A stretch of 64,000 nucleotides of DNA from Toxonevra muliebris (taxonomy: Eukaryota > Arthropoda > Insecta > Diptera > Pallopteridae): assembly GCA_963691655.1 (NCBI GenBank), contig OY829326.1, forward strand, positions 43,303,989 to 43,367,988, written 5' to 3'. The first letter of the stretch is position 1. The number at the start of each line of letters is the position of its first letter. The translations under genes were made by a program, and so were the position numbers. The notes below the pieces were generated by a model. It saw only the letters and a program-made list of their open reading frames with translations, searched no databases and was not told the origin of the DNA. This document shows, in pieces, positions 13,401 to 23,689 of this stretch.

Positions 13401-13818
13401 GGAAGTTAAAACCCGATCAAAGGAAATTATTTATTTACACAGGACATGATTCGACCGTGGTAAACATTTTAGCGGCATTAAAAATATGGGAACGTCAATT
13501 ACCGCGTTATTCCATTATGACAATCTTTGAATTGCATAAGAACAAGGAAACTGGTGAATATTATGTTGAAGTAAGTAACTACATGTGAGAATTTATTACG
13601 GACTTAAAATTTTATACTTTTATTCTTAATTGCAGATTTATTTCCGTAATAATCATAAAGTGCCTGCACAGAGACTTACAATTCCCGGCTGTGATTTCCA
13701 ATGTCCATTTGACAAACTACTCGAATTGTCGAAGGATGTTGTACCAACAGATGACGATTTGAATCGTTGTGACTCAAAGAAGGAAGATTTTACGGAACCA
13801 CCATTACGTGGGCCATAA
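1301..13818 (+). CDS. Acph-1: Histidine acid phosphatase (Acph-1-like), seven-exon gene
   Basis: Hydrolyses phosphate monoesters at acid pH through a phospho-histidine intermediate, probably in lysosomes or after secretion. I joined exons 1301-1468, 11451-11549, 12192-12275, 12517-12675, 12778-12963, 13229-13570 and 13636-13818; every junction is phase 0 and the protein has 406 residues, close to the usual length of roughly 400-440. Seen in the protein: a hydrophobic stretch at about residues 17-36 (signal peptide), RHGPRTP at 59-65 with nucleophile His60, a GVART block with Arg128, and the GHD catalytic pair at 304-306. Cysteines at 365 and 369 match a conserved C-terminal disulfide of the family. 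Possible N-glycosylation sites are NQT and NFT. There is no C-terminal membrane segment. Oddity: the usual DVDRT block reads GVART, so two acidic residues are missing. The start has a good fly context (CAAAATG). The family assignment is firm; the Acph-1 orthology is an inference. Confidence 0.94.
2040..2900 (+). repeat. Dispersed repeat, copy 1 (partner at 23,690-23,970)
   Basis: Several blocks recur in the same order and orientation near 23.7-24.0 kb: a GCTTACTGGTTG / GTTTACTGATTG block with CATTTGAAA, a block around AGTTATTACTAAG, and a block around AGTAACC. The two copies are clearly diverged. A hAT MITE (2492-2788) interrupts this copy only. I do not recognise the family. Confidence 0.5.
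2492..2788. mobile_element. hAT-type MITE, 297 bp
   Basis: Perfect 14-bp terminal inverted repeats starting CAGTGTGGCCAACT, which resemble hAT termini. The 8-bp flanks TTCATAGG and TCCATTGG agree at 6 of 8 positions, as expected for an old hAT target duplication. No coding capacity. Sits in intron 1 of the phosphatase gene. Confidence 0.75.
3894..4835. mobile_element. piggyBac-like MITE, TTAA-flanked
   Basis: TTAA at 3890-3893 and 4836-4839 bound 13-bp inverted ends of the form CYCATATCGYCCC. The C-rich ends and TTAA target fit piggyBac elements. A SINE with its own target duplication interrupts it; without that, the element is about 616 bp. No ORF of note. Confidence 0.65.
4030..4344 (-). 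mobile_element. tRNA-derived SINE, copy A
   Basis: 11-bp target duplications AAGGCCAGGTA at 4019-4029 and 4345-4355. On the minus strand the head has an A-box-like TAGTCTAGTGG (within 4313-4330) and a perfect B box GGTTCGATTCC (4277-4287). The head resembles tRNA-Glu, with CTTTCAT in the anticodon loop position. The body holds a core with ACGCCGATTCCGAACGGCG in + orientation, and the 3' tail is a short CCTAA-type tandem. It is not a working tRNA: the acceptor stem is poor and there is a long unrelated body. Confidence 0.8.
5170..5550 (+). repeat. 127-bp tandem repeat, three copies
   Basis: The landmark ACTAGAAGAA recurs at 5184, 5311 and 5438, exactly 127 bp apart. Copies differ by only a few bases, so the array is recent. 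Each unit contains TTTCCGATATACGACCGTAC and ends at GGTCTTTAAAA. Unit lengths are not a multiple of three, so this is not a repeat protein domain. Confidence 0.92.
5459..6246. repeat. Imperfect inverted repeat linked to the 127-bp array
   Basis: The reverse complement of 6105-6246 resembles 5459-5608: it contains GACCTTATGA, a TATATCGG block and CACCCCAAAG, the inverse of motifs in the tandem unit, and the match continues past the unit into AAAAGTAGWT. The arms are strongly diverged (roughly 70% by eye). It may be an old foldback element whose left arm was later amplified. Confidence 0.55.
8070..8105. repeat. Perfect 14-bp hairpin
   Basis: TTTGTTATCAAATA, an 8-nt loop, then its exact complement. 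Located in intron 1. No wider element is visible around it. Confidence 0.7.
8822..10741. mobile_element. hAT-like element carrying a non-LTR insertion
   Basis: Ends CAGTGATGGAA and its inverted partner TAGTGATGGAA, each followed inside by a GTAC(AATT)-rich subterminal region. Flanks ATATGGAC (8814-8821) and ATATGGAA (10742-10749) agree at 7 of 8 positions, fitting a hAT 8-bp duplication. A non-LTR fragment (about 9060-9960) lies within. No hAT transposase seen. Confidence 0.65.
9060..9960 (-). pseudogene. Non-LTR retrotransposon 3' fragment: RNase H and C-terminal Cys motif
   Basis: Read on the minus strand. Pieces of RNase H appear first (RICSDSQA near 9810; WAPRHCGIARNELGDKLA near 9660-9720), then in another frame a conserved C-terminal domain (LLVGIITGHNTYGQHM) and a CxxC...H...C block, CQSCLEDDDTTEHCLCSC (about 9330-9390). 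At least one frameshift separates the two parts, and a stop breaks the RNase H. The 3' UTR-like sequence runs down to about 9060. It belongs to the RNase H-bearing non-LTR group (I/LOA/R1-like); the exact clade is unclear. No target duplication found. Confidence 0.85.
11451..11549 (+). CDS. Acph-1: Acid phosphatase exon 2: RHG catalytic motif
   Basis: 33 codons between a TTGCAG acceptor and a GTAAGT donor. Contains VFRHGPRTPAD, the phosphate-binding loop with the catalytic histidine and two arginines, then YPFGWGHITN, which matches the family pattern of a Gly-Trp-Gly turn before the GK-LG helix. Confidence 0.95.
11625..12010. repeat. TG microsatellites in intron 2
   Basis: GT-rich tracts at about 11,625-11,638 and 11,986-12,008. 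A frame across the second reads as a Cys/Val-rich peptide, which I take as a repeat artefact rather than protein. Confidence 0.6.
12192..12275 (+). CDS. Acph-1: Acid phosphatase exon 3 (28 codons)
   Basis: A short exon found by asking what must link exon 2 to exon 4. After a TATGTAG acceptor it reads SGKRELFSIG then TWLRKRYGNF and MAPYYHPD, ending at a GTATGT donor. This matches the conserved helix (GK-x-H-x-LG-x-x-LRxRY) of histidine acid phosphatases. It keeps the phase and has no stop in this frame. Confidence 0.92.
12517..12675 (+). CDS. Acph-1: Acid phosphatase exon 4: conserved Arg block
   Basis: 53 codons from a TTGCAG acceptor to a GTAAGA donor. Reads AVHAQATGVARTHMTMQ, aligning with the family STDVDRTLMSA block; the arginine is kept but both aspartates are replaced (Gly, Ala). 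It then runs through the FLPP and WQPIPV signatures typical of the family. Confidence 0.94.
12778..12963 (+). CDS. Acph-1: Acid phosphatase exon 5
   Basis: 62 codons after a GTGGCAG acceptor. Begins LLLVRTPCPRY, the conserved CPR segment, and ends SLYLTLLAE. The donor (GAG then GTTGGT) is weaker than the others. If the intron were retained, the frame would add 30 residues and stop near 13,050. I chose splicing at 12,963 because the next exon then supplies the family's LPEW segment in phase. Confidence 0.88.
13229..13570 (+). CDS. Acph-1: Acid phosphatase exon 6: GHD catalytic pair
   Basis: 114 codons, the longest exon. Carries LELPEW, a helix ending in GPFLKKML, and LFIYTGHDSTVVNIL, in which His-Asp provides substrate binding and the general acid. 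The acceptor is CCTCATAG and the donor GTAAGT. Confidence 0.94.
13636..13818 (+). CDS. Acph-1: Acid phosphatase exon 7 and stop
   Basis: 60 codons and a TAA after a TTGCAG acceptor. Carries IPGCDFQCPF, whose paired cysteines match a conserved disulfide in the family. The hydrophilic tail ends PPLRGP, with no membrane anchor or GPI-type hydrophobic end. Confidence 0.94.
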   Translation: MYFRNNHKVPAQRLTIPGCDFQCPFDKLLELSKDVVPTDDDLNRCDSKKEDFTEPPLRGP

Positions 13819-13926
13819 TGGGAGCAAATCAGGGAATAGAGAAATATATAGTGTATACTTTTTAATTTGACATAAGTTTTTAATACATATTTTTACAACC
13901 AATAGACGACATTTTTATAGTTGTTG

Positions 13927-13932
13927 AATAAA
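13927..13932 (+). terminator. Poly(A) signal AATAAA for the acid phosphatase
   Basis: The first AATAAA after the stop codon, about 110 bp downstream. It would give a short 3' UTR. Confidence 0.5.
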
Positions 13933-14502
13933 TGTAAGAGATATTTTTATACAAAATTGCCAAAAAAGAATTTCGTTTCTTAGGACTGTGTAGCTTAGAA
14001 ACTCCAGGTTTTCAAATGCACTTAATAAAAGCACTAGCATTGCTAGTCTAGCAATGATCTGGTTCTGTAATATTTGTGTTCTACTCGAGTGTTTTTCCTG
14101 TCCTATATCTATAATGGCTCCGTCTCTAATCTGACATTGCCATAATTTGGGATCGAAAGCGATTAGAGTATTTATTGGCAAGCCAAGGAGTTCAGTCAAA
14201 GTCTAATCCTCACATAACAATTAAAAATACGCATGCACTTTCAAGTGTTTATCGAGGCTAACCTTACCATAGATCGCTTTAGTCGGGAAATTATTGCCCA
14301 CACTCGAAAATTTTTTATGAAAATAATATTTGGCATGCCAGCAGAGATTTCTGTTGTCCACATTAACATTAGCTCTTGTCCATTAGTTAGATCGAAAAAC
14401 CTTCAAAGCACAGGATTTAAACCATTAAGGCCTATTTCGACTTTTATAATTTGTTGAAAAGCGATTGTCGAAAATACTGATTACACCCAACAGTCACAAT
14501 GA

Positions 14503-14703
14503 ATATTCAGTGGATCAATCTGCAGCTTAAACTTATTCTCATCAGATACAGTTTTCGATACTCAAAGCAAGGAAGATTTCGTTAGTGAAAGCTGGCCTAC
14601 TTGGGCTACGTTTACGGGACTTAACTATATTGATCAAATTTCTAAATGGGATCAAGAACCGCCATACGATCGAGCTGAGAAGCAGCAAAATGAACCTGCC
14701 TAG
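14503..14703 (+). other. Unassigned 66-codon open stretch
   Basis: Between two in-frame stops it reads with protein-like composition, including SWPTWATFTGLNYIDQISKW and a hydrophilic DRAEKQQNEPA end. There is no ATG near its start and no family I recognise. It could be a transposon or gene remnant, or an exon of an unseen gene. Confidence 0.25.
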
Positions 14704-16017
14704 TGCTTACAAATATATCCGTTTCAAAACTCTCCCATCTTTGTACGAAGCAGCAAATTAGGTTCACAATTGATCATGTCTTTCCTTCCGTTTCCTTCTA
14801 ACTTACCGGAAATGATTTTGTGCAAAGTTGATTGCCATTTGGAAAGTGTTCATCTCACTCCCAATCGCCAGTCAAAAACATTCAAATAAAAAGAAAAGTT
14901 GCATAAATAAAAAGTGTTAAAATGGGCGTAAGTCGCCGCCGAGTTACGACGCCAACTTGATTGCGCCGTTTAAACTGAACTAAACTACGAAAGAGCAAAA
15001 AAAAAAATCAAAGCCAAAAAACAGTTAGAACAAATTCTCGTTATTTTAACGCGTACAATGCACAATTGCTAGTGAATATGTCGTTGATTGCCAAAGCAAT
15101 TGTCTTTAAAAATTGTTTCCGCTCTAATCGATGATGGTGATAGTGGCGCCCAATGGCGCCCTGCCCTTCATTATTTTGTACATAACTCCTCGTTTATGTG
15201 TGAGAGCCTCTTTTGCCATTCATTTACTGCGTCTTTGTTTTGTTTTTGCTGTGCGCTGTTGAGGAAATCTACAACGTGTGCATTTTCAGCAGCATCTCTG
15301 AATGTTGCTGTTGCTGTCATTGCTATGCTGTTGTTGCTGTTGCTGCTGGTCGCCTTTTGCCACTAGGTGACATTTTTCGCATTGCGGTTTACCATAAACT
15401 ATTCGAAAAAATACCGGCCCGGCACGGCCCGGCCCATTCATATTGCGAGTGAGTGTGGTTTACGAATACGATTCTGTTTGCTGATTTTTTATGTACTTGC
15501 ACGATGTTTTATGTACGAGAATTTCTTTTCTGTTTTTGTTTGTTTGTTTGTTTCTTAGTTCCCAATTTTTTATGTGAATGGGTCGGCTTTTGTGTGTATG
15601 TGTGTTAGCCGCATTTGTCATAGGGAAACATGTGTTTTGTTTGCCAACAATACTAACAAACACAAAAAATAAGAAGACTCAAACAACAGTAGAAATAAAG
15701 TAACAAACGAGTGCGTCAGTTAATTTTTTTGTCTGATTGCGAGTTTATTTTGGTTGCATTCTTGCAGCAGGCAGGCAATATTACGAAATAGGGCAAGTCA
15801 AGGAAGGGAGGGATGAGTTATTTAAATTTTTTTATTTTATGCTGATAAATATGTCACTAAATAACATTTTGTGCTTATATAAAATATAAACAAATTTACT
15901 TTTTTTGAGCGCTGGCCAATAGTAGCACAACTGCTTGATACCTTTTGATTAAAAATGGCATCATTTAAATATGTATGTATGTATTGCCACTCAAAACTAG
16001 ATAAATATTCAAGAATG
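14704..16017. other. Region without a recognisable gene
   Basis: Contains a GC-richer patch around 15,080-15,450 with TTGCTG-type tracts and a short CCCGGC-rich block at 15,416-15,434, plus TTTG microsatellite at about 15,533-15,553. No exon can be supported. Confidence 0.5.
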
Positions 16018-16322
16018 AAAAGTTTCTACTCATCTCGAGAAGCAAAAGGGAAAAGCAATTTTTGAGATCAGATAATGTCTTCAGGTTTCAAAATGGTCTC
16101 GAAAGTCCCGAAAATTATGATTTTTTAACATTTTTTAGCCAACGTTTTTTTTTTAAATCTCACAGCTCTGTAATGGCTCCTTATAAATACAAACATTATG
16201 CAAAAATAGTTTTTTTAAATCAGATAATGTTTTTTTTTTAAACCAATAAATGGTCTCGGAAGATGTTCAAAGTTGATAAGTTTCTACCATAAAAAATTTT
16301 GTCGAGATGAGTAGAAACTTTT
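16018..16322. mobile_element. Small inverted-repeat element, 305 bp
   Basis: A perfect 21-bp inverted pair at 16018-16038 and 16302-16322, starting AAAAGTTTCTACTCATC. Inside, TCAGATAATG and TGGTCTCGRAAG blocks occur twice in direct orientation. No clear target duplication, so MITE identity is provisional. Confidence 0.6.
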
Positions 16323-16773
16323 TTGCGCTGTTACTTTTCGATTGGACGCCATTCTTCAATATTAATCGTTAGCTACTAAATAAATGATATTTAATGTTAT
16401 TTTTTTATCCTAGCATCTTCCCCAGCTGTTGTTTAGTACAGTATACCCCGTTTAAAAACCTTTCATCTTAAGTACCTTTCCCGCTAAAGTGACTGTGATT
16501 TGTAGAATTTTAACTTTTTCTACTAATATTCGTAGAAGCCCAGTAGAAAATGCAAGGAGTAAAATGCAATGCCAAAAGTGCTTCTCTGGGATGTAGAGGA
16601 CCCTGCCATCTTGACGACTTCCTTAATTATTTGTTTTAGATATTAGATATCTCTTTCAGGAAACAGCTCATAGAAACAATTATTATCAAGTCATACCAAT
16701 CTCTCTTCTAAAGAACTGCTTATAAAAGCAGTTATTTCTTTATCTCGCTAACTGAAGACAAGGATTTCAGAAA

Positions 16774-17729
16774 CACGGTTGCCACTTTGATACAATTCTA
16801 CTAAAACTGGTACATTTTTTTCCATTTTTCTGCCCTTGGTACATTGGCACATGTTTTTAAAATCTGGTACATTCTGTGTATTTTAATTAATGTGTTACTT
16901 TTTATTAAGGATGTAGTCTGGTGTTCCGGCCTAATATTTAAGGTTACTTCGGGAATTTTTTATCATAACAAAATAAAATACAATTATTTAATTTTTTTTT
17001 ATATGTTATTATTGACATCTTCAACGGTACAAAAAAAAAATATTGGAGTTTATTTTACGATATTTTTTTCTAGCGTTTTTTTACGTCCAAAGTGGACACC
17101 TAAAAAAAAATGTGGGGCTGGTCCGGGTTTAAACATTTTGATTAAAAAACAACAAAACGGCGGACTTCCAAAATTTTTTTTTCATAATCGCGTTGTTTTT
17201 TGTTGAAAATCGCTGTAAAAAATAGGAAATAATGATTCTACTACCTGCGAGAGCCATTAGCGTGTAAAATAATATTTTAAAAGTTCAGCCCAATTAGTTC
17301 GATAGAATTCTCTTATATGGAAAACGTATCACATATCGTAGTCTGATGAAAACATTATAACTGTTATTGATTTAAAAAGATAAATTTTTACTGCGCTTGA
17401 AACCATAAAGATACTACAAGACTCTCAACTCATGAGTCATTTTTGTAATGCTATCTTCTGCATGATGGCGTTCGATGGCCGGTCAAAGAAACTTTGTTTC
17501 GAGAAAAACGCTTTTGAAGTTTTAACGAGAGATAAAGTTTACTTTCAATATATTGTACTTTCGAAATACATTTAAACAAAAATACTCGATTTTTTAAACT
17601 CGAACACTAGACTACATCTTTAATAGATAACATTTAATGTTACTTATTATATTGGTACATTTTTTCCCCATTTGGTACATTTTTTGGTAAATATTGGTAC
17701 AAAATAAAATGAGTAAGTGGCAACCGTGC
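16774..17729. mobile_element. hAT-type nonautonomous element, 956 bp
   Basis: Ends CACGGTTGCCACTT inverted at both sides and a perfect 8-bp target duplication TTCAGAAA (16766-16773 and 17730-17737). Short GGTACATTTTTT motifs repeat just inside both ends, a usual subterminal layout. The longest open frame inside is low-complexity and does not resemble a transposase. Confidence 0.85.
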
Positions 17730-17945
17730 TTCAGAAACACTTCTTTTTAAAACATTTTCTCTTAAATCAAAAATGTAAACTATTTTTTGGCCAAAATCCA
17801 AAATTTATTATTTAAAATTAGTACGCATAAAAATATAAAAAAAGTTATAGAACTAGGTGATCAGACTATAATTTCGGAACCCGCTACGGTTCCTCATCAG
17901 TGATCATTGTGATAGTTTCCGCATTTCAACACTCTATATAAAGTA

Positions 17946-18702
17946 CTGTTCAGAATTATAGCGCAGTTAGTACTCAAGCTGAAGCTGAATAGCTTTGGCA
18001 TAAATCCAGAGAAATCCATCGGTTCTTTTTTATTATGAGAGTATATTTTATTCTATGGTATATTAGTTTGAGAAATAAAAATGATTACTATAATACAAAA
18101 AACACAAAATATCACATTTTATTTGAAAGATTTTTGGATTTAGTGTGCCAAAATTATAGGGCACTTGAACTAATTAGTAATATTTTATTAGGAGCATCAA
18201 ATTTAGTTTTTAGTATAAGGAAAGATTACCTCTGTATTTGTTAACACATTATTACATAAATTTCTGAAATGTATTGTAAATTTTTTAACAAATATTTGAT
18301 TTTAGGGATCCCTAATAATATTCAGTTAAATTGAAGGATATCTCTCCCCAGGAAGTTTTAATTCCAACATTAAGACCATCGTTATTATTGTACTGCTTTC
18401 TATAGTTATTCCCTTTACGCTGAAGCCACCCCCAAATGTTTTCCGTAATGATTGAGAATTTTGGCTTACAAAAACCGATTTAGCAATTCATGATGTATGG
18501 TTAGGAGGGTTATCATACTGATTAGTTCAAGTGCGTTATAATTTTGGCACACTAAATCCGAAAGTCTTTCAAATAAAACTAATATAGAATAAAATAGACT
18601 TTCATAATAAAAAAGACCCGATGGATTTCTCTGGATTTATGACGAAGTTATTTAGCTTTGAACATAGTTAGTACTACTTAAGTGGGCTATAATTCTGAAC
18701 AG
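17946..18702. mobile_element. Foldback-like TA-flanked element, 757 bp
   Basis: Long imperfect inverted arms (about 17,946-18,172 and 18,525-18,702). The outermost CTGTTCAGAATTATAG is a perfect inverted match flanked by TA on both sides; inner blocks with ATCCAGAGAAATCCATCGG and TTTAGTGTGCCAAAATTATA also match. Fits a Tc1/mariner-type MITE with long arms. No transposase. Confidence 0.75.
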
Positions 18703-18704
18703 TA

Positions 18705-21700
18705 CTTTAAGTGACAATATTGTAAAGTCTATGAGAATGATAAGACAATTATTTTCACTGAATAGTATTATTGAAAAACACTGTTGATATTAGATGTCAG
18801 AAAATCTGATTTTATGAAAAAATAAATGCTTGCATTCGTTTGACTCATAAGCACGTAAGTTGCTTGACACATTGCCTTTTTACTTCTTGAGTGTTGAGCG
18901 CAGTGTTGAAAGCGCTCTGTATGTAGTTCTGGTGAGATGTGTATTGCACTTGCCTTGAAGCTGTTATATAAGGCCTTCCTATGGGAAGTCCTTAACTTTT
19001 TCACTGGGTAATAGCATGTGTGTATGGTATTGTGTATATGGACCTACTTATTTAGAGATACTGTATTGTATTAGTTTTAGAGTCTGCAAATAGGCAACGA
19101 GGGATATTCACATTAATTAGATAGATTTTGAATTCGGCCATAGAGTTAAATCTATTCGTAATGTTTGTAAATTTACTTATCCTTGATAGATAAAGATTAG
19201 TTTCTATTCTCTTGCCATGAAAAAAATGTCTCCTCTTCGTTTAGACATACATCACGTTGGCTCAATTCAATGATTACGATTTTTTCGAATTGCTAAGCAT
19301 ACAGTGGTGTCGTGCCATGCCACATTAGGAGTAAATTAATATACATACCAATTTTAACTTTCCATTTCAATTTTCTTGTTTTCTTTGGTGAAGTATTCTC
19401 CTATTCTTGCAAGAATATCCAGCTACAATCAATCCAATTAGGTGACTACGAAATTACGAATTTCCTCTTATTCAGTCGCATTCAATTATTACAAATTTTT
19501 CGTAGTCGTATCGTAATTCTTAACTTTTCTCCGATGCATTCTGAAATAAGCTGCGCTTTGTAAATATAAAAGTTTGGGCCATGAAGCAATAATTGGAAAT
19601 CTTAAAATTTAATTTAGCAAGATGGAAAAATGAAACTATTATTTCATAAAAATAAATAACTCGCACAAAAATCGTTGAGTACAAAGACCGTTTCGAATTT
19701 ATTTTATTGTCCTTAACTGTATGTGTGTCTCAAATTATTAATTTTATGAAATTCTCATAAGTTAAAAAAGGAAAATAATTAAACTTTTAGCAATAGAATA
19801 AAAATGCTTAAACTTTTGATTATATTAAGTACCTAGTTACAAACAAGTGGCATGTTGTCACACGCTTACAAAACAATACTATGGAGAGGGAAAAGTTTCA
19901 ACGACCTCTTCTCCTATACAACCCCATAAATACGAGTAAAATGGTTGAACGTAAGGTAACGCGTCGAATGCAATCGCAATGATTTTGTTGCATTCATGAA
20001 TTTGTACATTTCGTACAAAGTACTGTGGAGCATTTGGCGTTTGTGTTGAAGCTGTTGGTGGTGATATTGTTGGTGTTACATTTACGATGAGTGAGATTGC
20101 ATTGAATGCAGCACATGCGCTGCACAACTGATGCCAATCGCCTTTTCCAGGGATTATGGCTCTTTCGGTGGAATTCCAATGGATATTAACAAACAACAAG
20201 GTCAAAAGCTCTTCATGAAACAGCTGTTCGAAAGCTTTTATTTTACCTTAAAATTATAATAAATAAAAAGTAAGTAATGTAATATTGCTGCTGGCGGTGG
20301 TGATGATGGAGTTGTATATAAATATGTAGGAGTGAAAGGCGATAGTAGCCGCTGAATGATTTCTGATTCAAAATCTCTCCTTATTGTTATTGTTGTTGCT
20401 GTAATGCCGATAGTAGTCGTTGCGGGCATTTTAAAGCACATTTAGCGGTATTTCATTGAGGGCTGCATTGAGGTATGTATGCTTAAAATTACAATGTGGT
20501 ATTGTAAAATATTTCAATGTTGTTGTTCCGCAGGTTCCGCATTGATGAGAATCATAATGGATACGAAATTTAACGGTGAATAGTGTATATGATAATTACC
20601 GTTCCGTGACAATGATGCCAACGGTATATTTGATGTGCATTCGATTTGCTAATGTATTTCACATGAATGAGTGTGTTTTCATTGCATTACGAGAACAGAA
20701 ATAGGGTTGGAAAACACCTCAAGAACGTATAATTTATTTCAATATTTTTAGTATTATTGGTTTAATGTAAGAAAGCGCAAAAAAAGGCTTAAGGGTGCTG
20801 AAGATAATTACATGCTATATGTACAATTTTCAGCTTAAAAAGAGGCTATGCACGAAAACTTGCTGACTGTGGACTCCTTTGGAAGAACTCCTTTTAAATA
20901 TTTAACTAAAATAATTCTTTTTCAAATCATACGGATTTGGGGAAAAAATTGACTTCACTCTTCTAAATGGCACGACATTTTTTTTGCGATACCTTCTCAT
21001 TAATTTAGAAGACAGGGGATTTTGGCCGTAAAAGTGTGTTTTTAGAATTATGTGAACTTTTTTTTTTGCTGGGTTCTGCTTCACTTAAAATTCATTATCA
21101 CCGGTTCTAGTTGTCCGATCGACCCCTTTCTTTCGCCATTCTACACCATATTATGTAAGCTTTTTATTTGCATACCAAAATTAAATATATATAATAAATT
21201 AATTAATAATATTAACAATTGCATTCTTTAAATAGTTTTTTCATGTTCGCTCCCACAACGAAAAAAATCGGAAAAAATTTCCCATATTCTATGTGATTTT
21301 ATTTAAAAACCCCAAGTTTCAGAAAAGTGGAGACTTTATGGGGTCCCAAGATATTAAATAGTTTCTAGCGCAAGTCATATGAACTCCAATATTATGACTT
21401 TTTTGTACGACAGAAAATTATTTGAATTAAAAAAAAAAAAATTAAAAGAAAAGAAACGAAACAACTGGGGGAATTATGCATATACGATTGTAGTTGGATT
21501 GTCGAACAAAACAGTTTGACTATAAGTACGTATAACGAATCCAGGTAGCAAGTTGCGAAAGAAAATTATACGTAAGTAACCTGAACAGTCTTTCTGACAC
21601 AATTGGTTTCTTACCTCTACTGTTTAGAAGCGGATGAAAGAGTAAGAGAGTGAGAGCTACAGCTGATGCACCTTTCACTTGTGAAAGCGGCGGGACCTAG

Positions 21701-23533
21701 GCCTTCAACGAATTTTTGTTTTTCGGCATAACAAAAATTTAAATTTCTCTCAAAGTTTCTTTGAAATTATGGAAATGAAGTCCTTCTAGACTACAGTGCC
21801 CGTTCTTGGAATTAGGTGTGTATTTATTTAAATTACTGCAGCTGAATAAAATATAGTTACCGAAACAACACCACACAAGCATTTACCATTGAATAGGCTT
21901 AAAGATAAATAATTTTGTTTTAATTTACAACATAAAAAATCACTTAATCATAGCAAACAAAAACATCGCAACGAAGTGAATCCAGGCGATGTGCTCCATA
22001 AAAGGATTAGTGAAGTGAATCCTTGTTGTAGTGTGCGTAAACATGGCAAGCAAATGATTAAATGAGTGAAGTAAATTTGTTGAGCATGGATGGCATCTGT
22101 GCAGATTGAAAGAGTATCGGTAGAAGGAATTCCAGCCACAGGCAGACGCACCGTGGTTTTGCCAGTATGCTTTCGAACGAAGATTACCGATTAAAAGGCA
22201 AAACATCGCGCGTACATCTTGAATCCATTAAACTTCTGCAATTCATATGCAAGCACTCTAACGAAAACAGTAGCAATAACAATAACAACAACAACAAAAG
22301 AAGCTGCAATAGCAATGGCAACACTTGCAACAACAGTTAAAGTTACACAGCAGATGGCAAAAGTAACTAAGTACAACCAGGCATCAAGTTGCAGGCGGTA
22401 GGCAACACGTTGAATGATGAATGGACAAACGATGAACGAATGGACGGACAAGGAGACAGCCGCTTGGACAGACAGATAGATGTTGTTTGTTGTGCCGCAT
22501 TGCGCAGCTCATTCAATGGGAAAATTTTTAATGGACTCAACTTGGCGTAGCAATTTTCACTTTTCACTTCTGCTCCGCTTGTGTAAAGAATGAGTACAAA
22601 GAACCACGTACATATTGAGAAGAAGGATAAAATGATGCTTGTTGTTGCTGTTATTGTCTGTTGATGTTGTTGTTCCATACCATCCCGCAGCACCTAACAC
22701 GTCGCCCTGCCCAGCTCAGCCCACGCGTTGACAATAAAAGCTTAATTGCAATTTGACGTAAGTTTTTACAGCAGTTCCGAGAAAGAACAACACTGCGTAG
22801 GATGAAAAGACTTCATTCTTTTGGGCGAAAGCGGATTAGAGAGAAGGAACTGCCATCCACCAAGTACGGGTAGGGTACCCTGGAGAATTTGATTGGGGAG
22901 AAAAACTTTCAAGATATTGTTGATTTTTCTGGTAATTTTTTTTTTTTCATTTTTGACTGCTGCGGATGTTGTTAGTTTATTTGTAAAATGCAGTTTTAAT
23001 ATTTTAACGCCATGTAGACTTTGATATCTTACAAATAAAACGAAAGATCTTGTTTGCACTTTCTTGTTTGTTTGTTTGTTCGTCAGTCAAAATTCTTGTA
23101 AGAATGCTGCAAACTAAGTATAAAGGTATCTCTTTGGGGTTTGGTTCAACTTGAAATTATTGACTCTTTGATAGTTTTTGCTTTTTATTTACTTATTCTA
23201 TGTATGAGAAGCTTCCAACATAAGAATACTACGCAAATTTTTTTTATATTTTAACATAATGCAATTAGTGTATTCTACAAATTTTGTTTGGAATGAATTT
23301 CAATTTTGTCCTGTAGTTCACAATTTAAAAACTAAAAATCAGCAGTTCTGGCCAATAGCAGAGCTCTTTATCGAGTGAGGAAAAAGATTTTTTCCCAAAA
23401 TGTCTTCTCCAGACAATTAAATAAAATTGTGTGTATCTTTCTAGATATGAACCATAATTGGCTACTTAATTATATTTCATACCTAATGTTGCGTATATGC
23501 AACATTCACTTTTATGTGGCATAAATAAGGTGT
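18705..23533. other. Region without a recognisable gene
   Basis: Mixed A/T-rich sequence with a less A/T-rich stretch at about 21,940-22,720 containing CAA/GTT-type simple tracts. Open frames here are short and low-complexity. I see no splice-flanked coding segment. Confidence 0.45.
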
Positions 23534-23537
23534 TTAA

Positions 23538-23646
23538 CCCATTAAGGACGAGCGAGAACCAAACTTGAGAAAAAAATTGTTTTTGAACCTGGCTCCGAAA
23601 CGGCTCAGCAACAAGGTGCCATATGGCACCGCTAAGCATTACTGGG
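23538..23646. mobile_element. Tiny TTAA-flanked MITE, 109 bp
   Basis: TTAA at 23534-23537 and 23647-23650; ends CCCATTAAGG and, inverted, CCCAGTAATG. Contains the perfect 16-bp palindrome GGTGCCATATGGCACC at 23615-23630. Terminal CCC with a TTAA target suggests piggyBac mobilisation. The inverted ends are short, so confidence is moderate. Confidence 0.5.
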
Positions 23647-23689
23647 TTAACAAATTTTACTAATAACGCTATTTGTATTCAGTTCTGTT

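Noticed and set aside
16844..17206. 120-codon open frame inside the hAT element
   Set aside because: Composition is dominated by Phe, Ile, Lys and Asn, as expected from A/T-rich DNA; no BED, dimerisation or catalytic motif of a hAT transposase.
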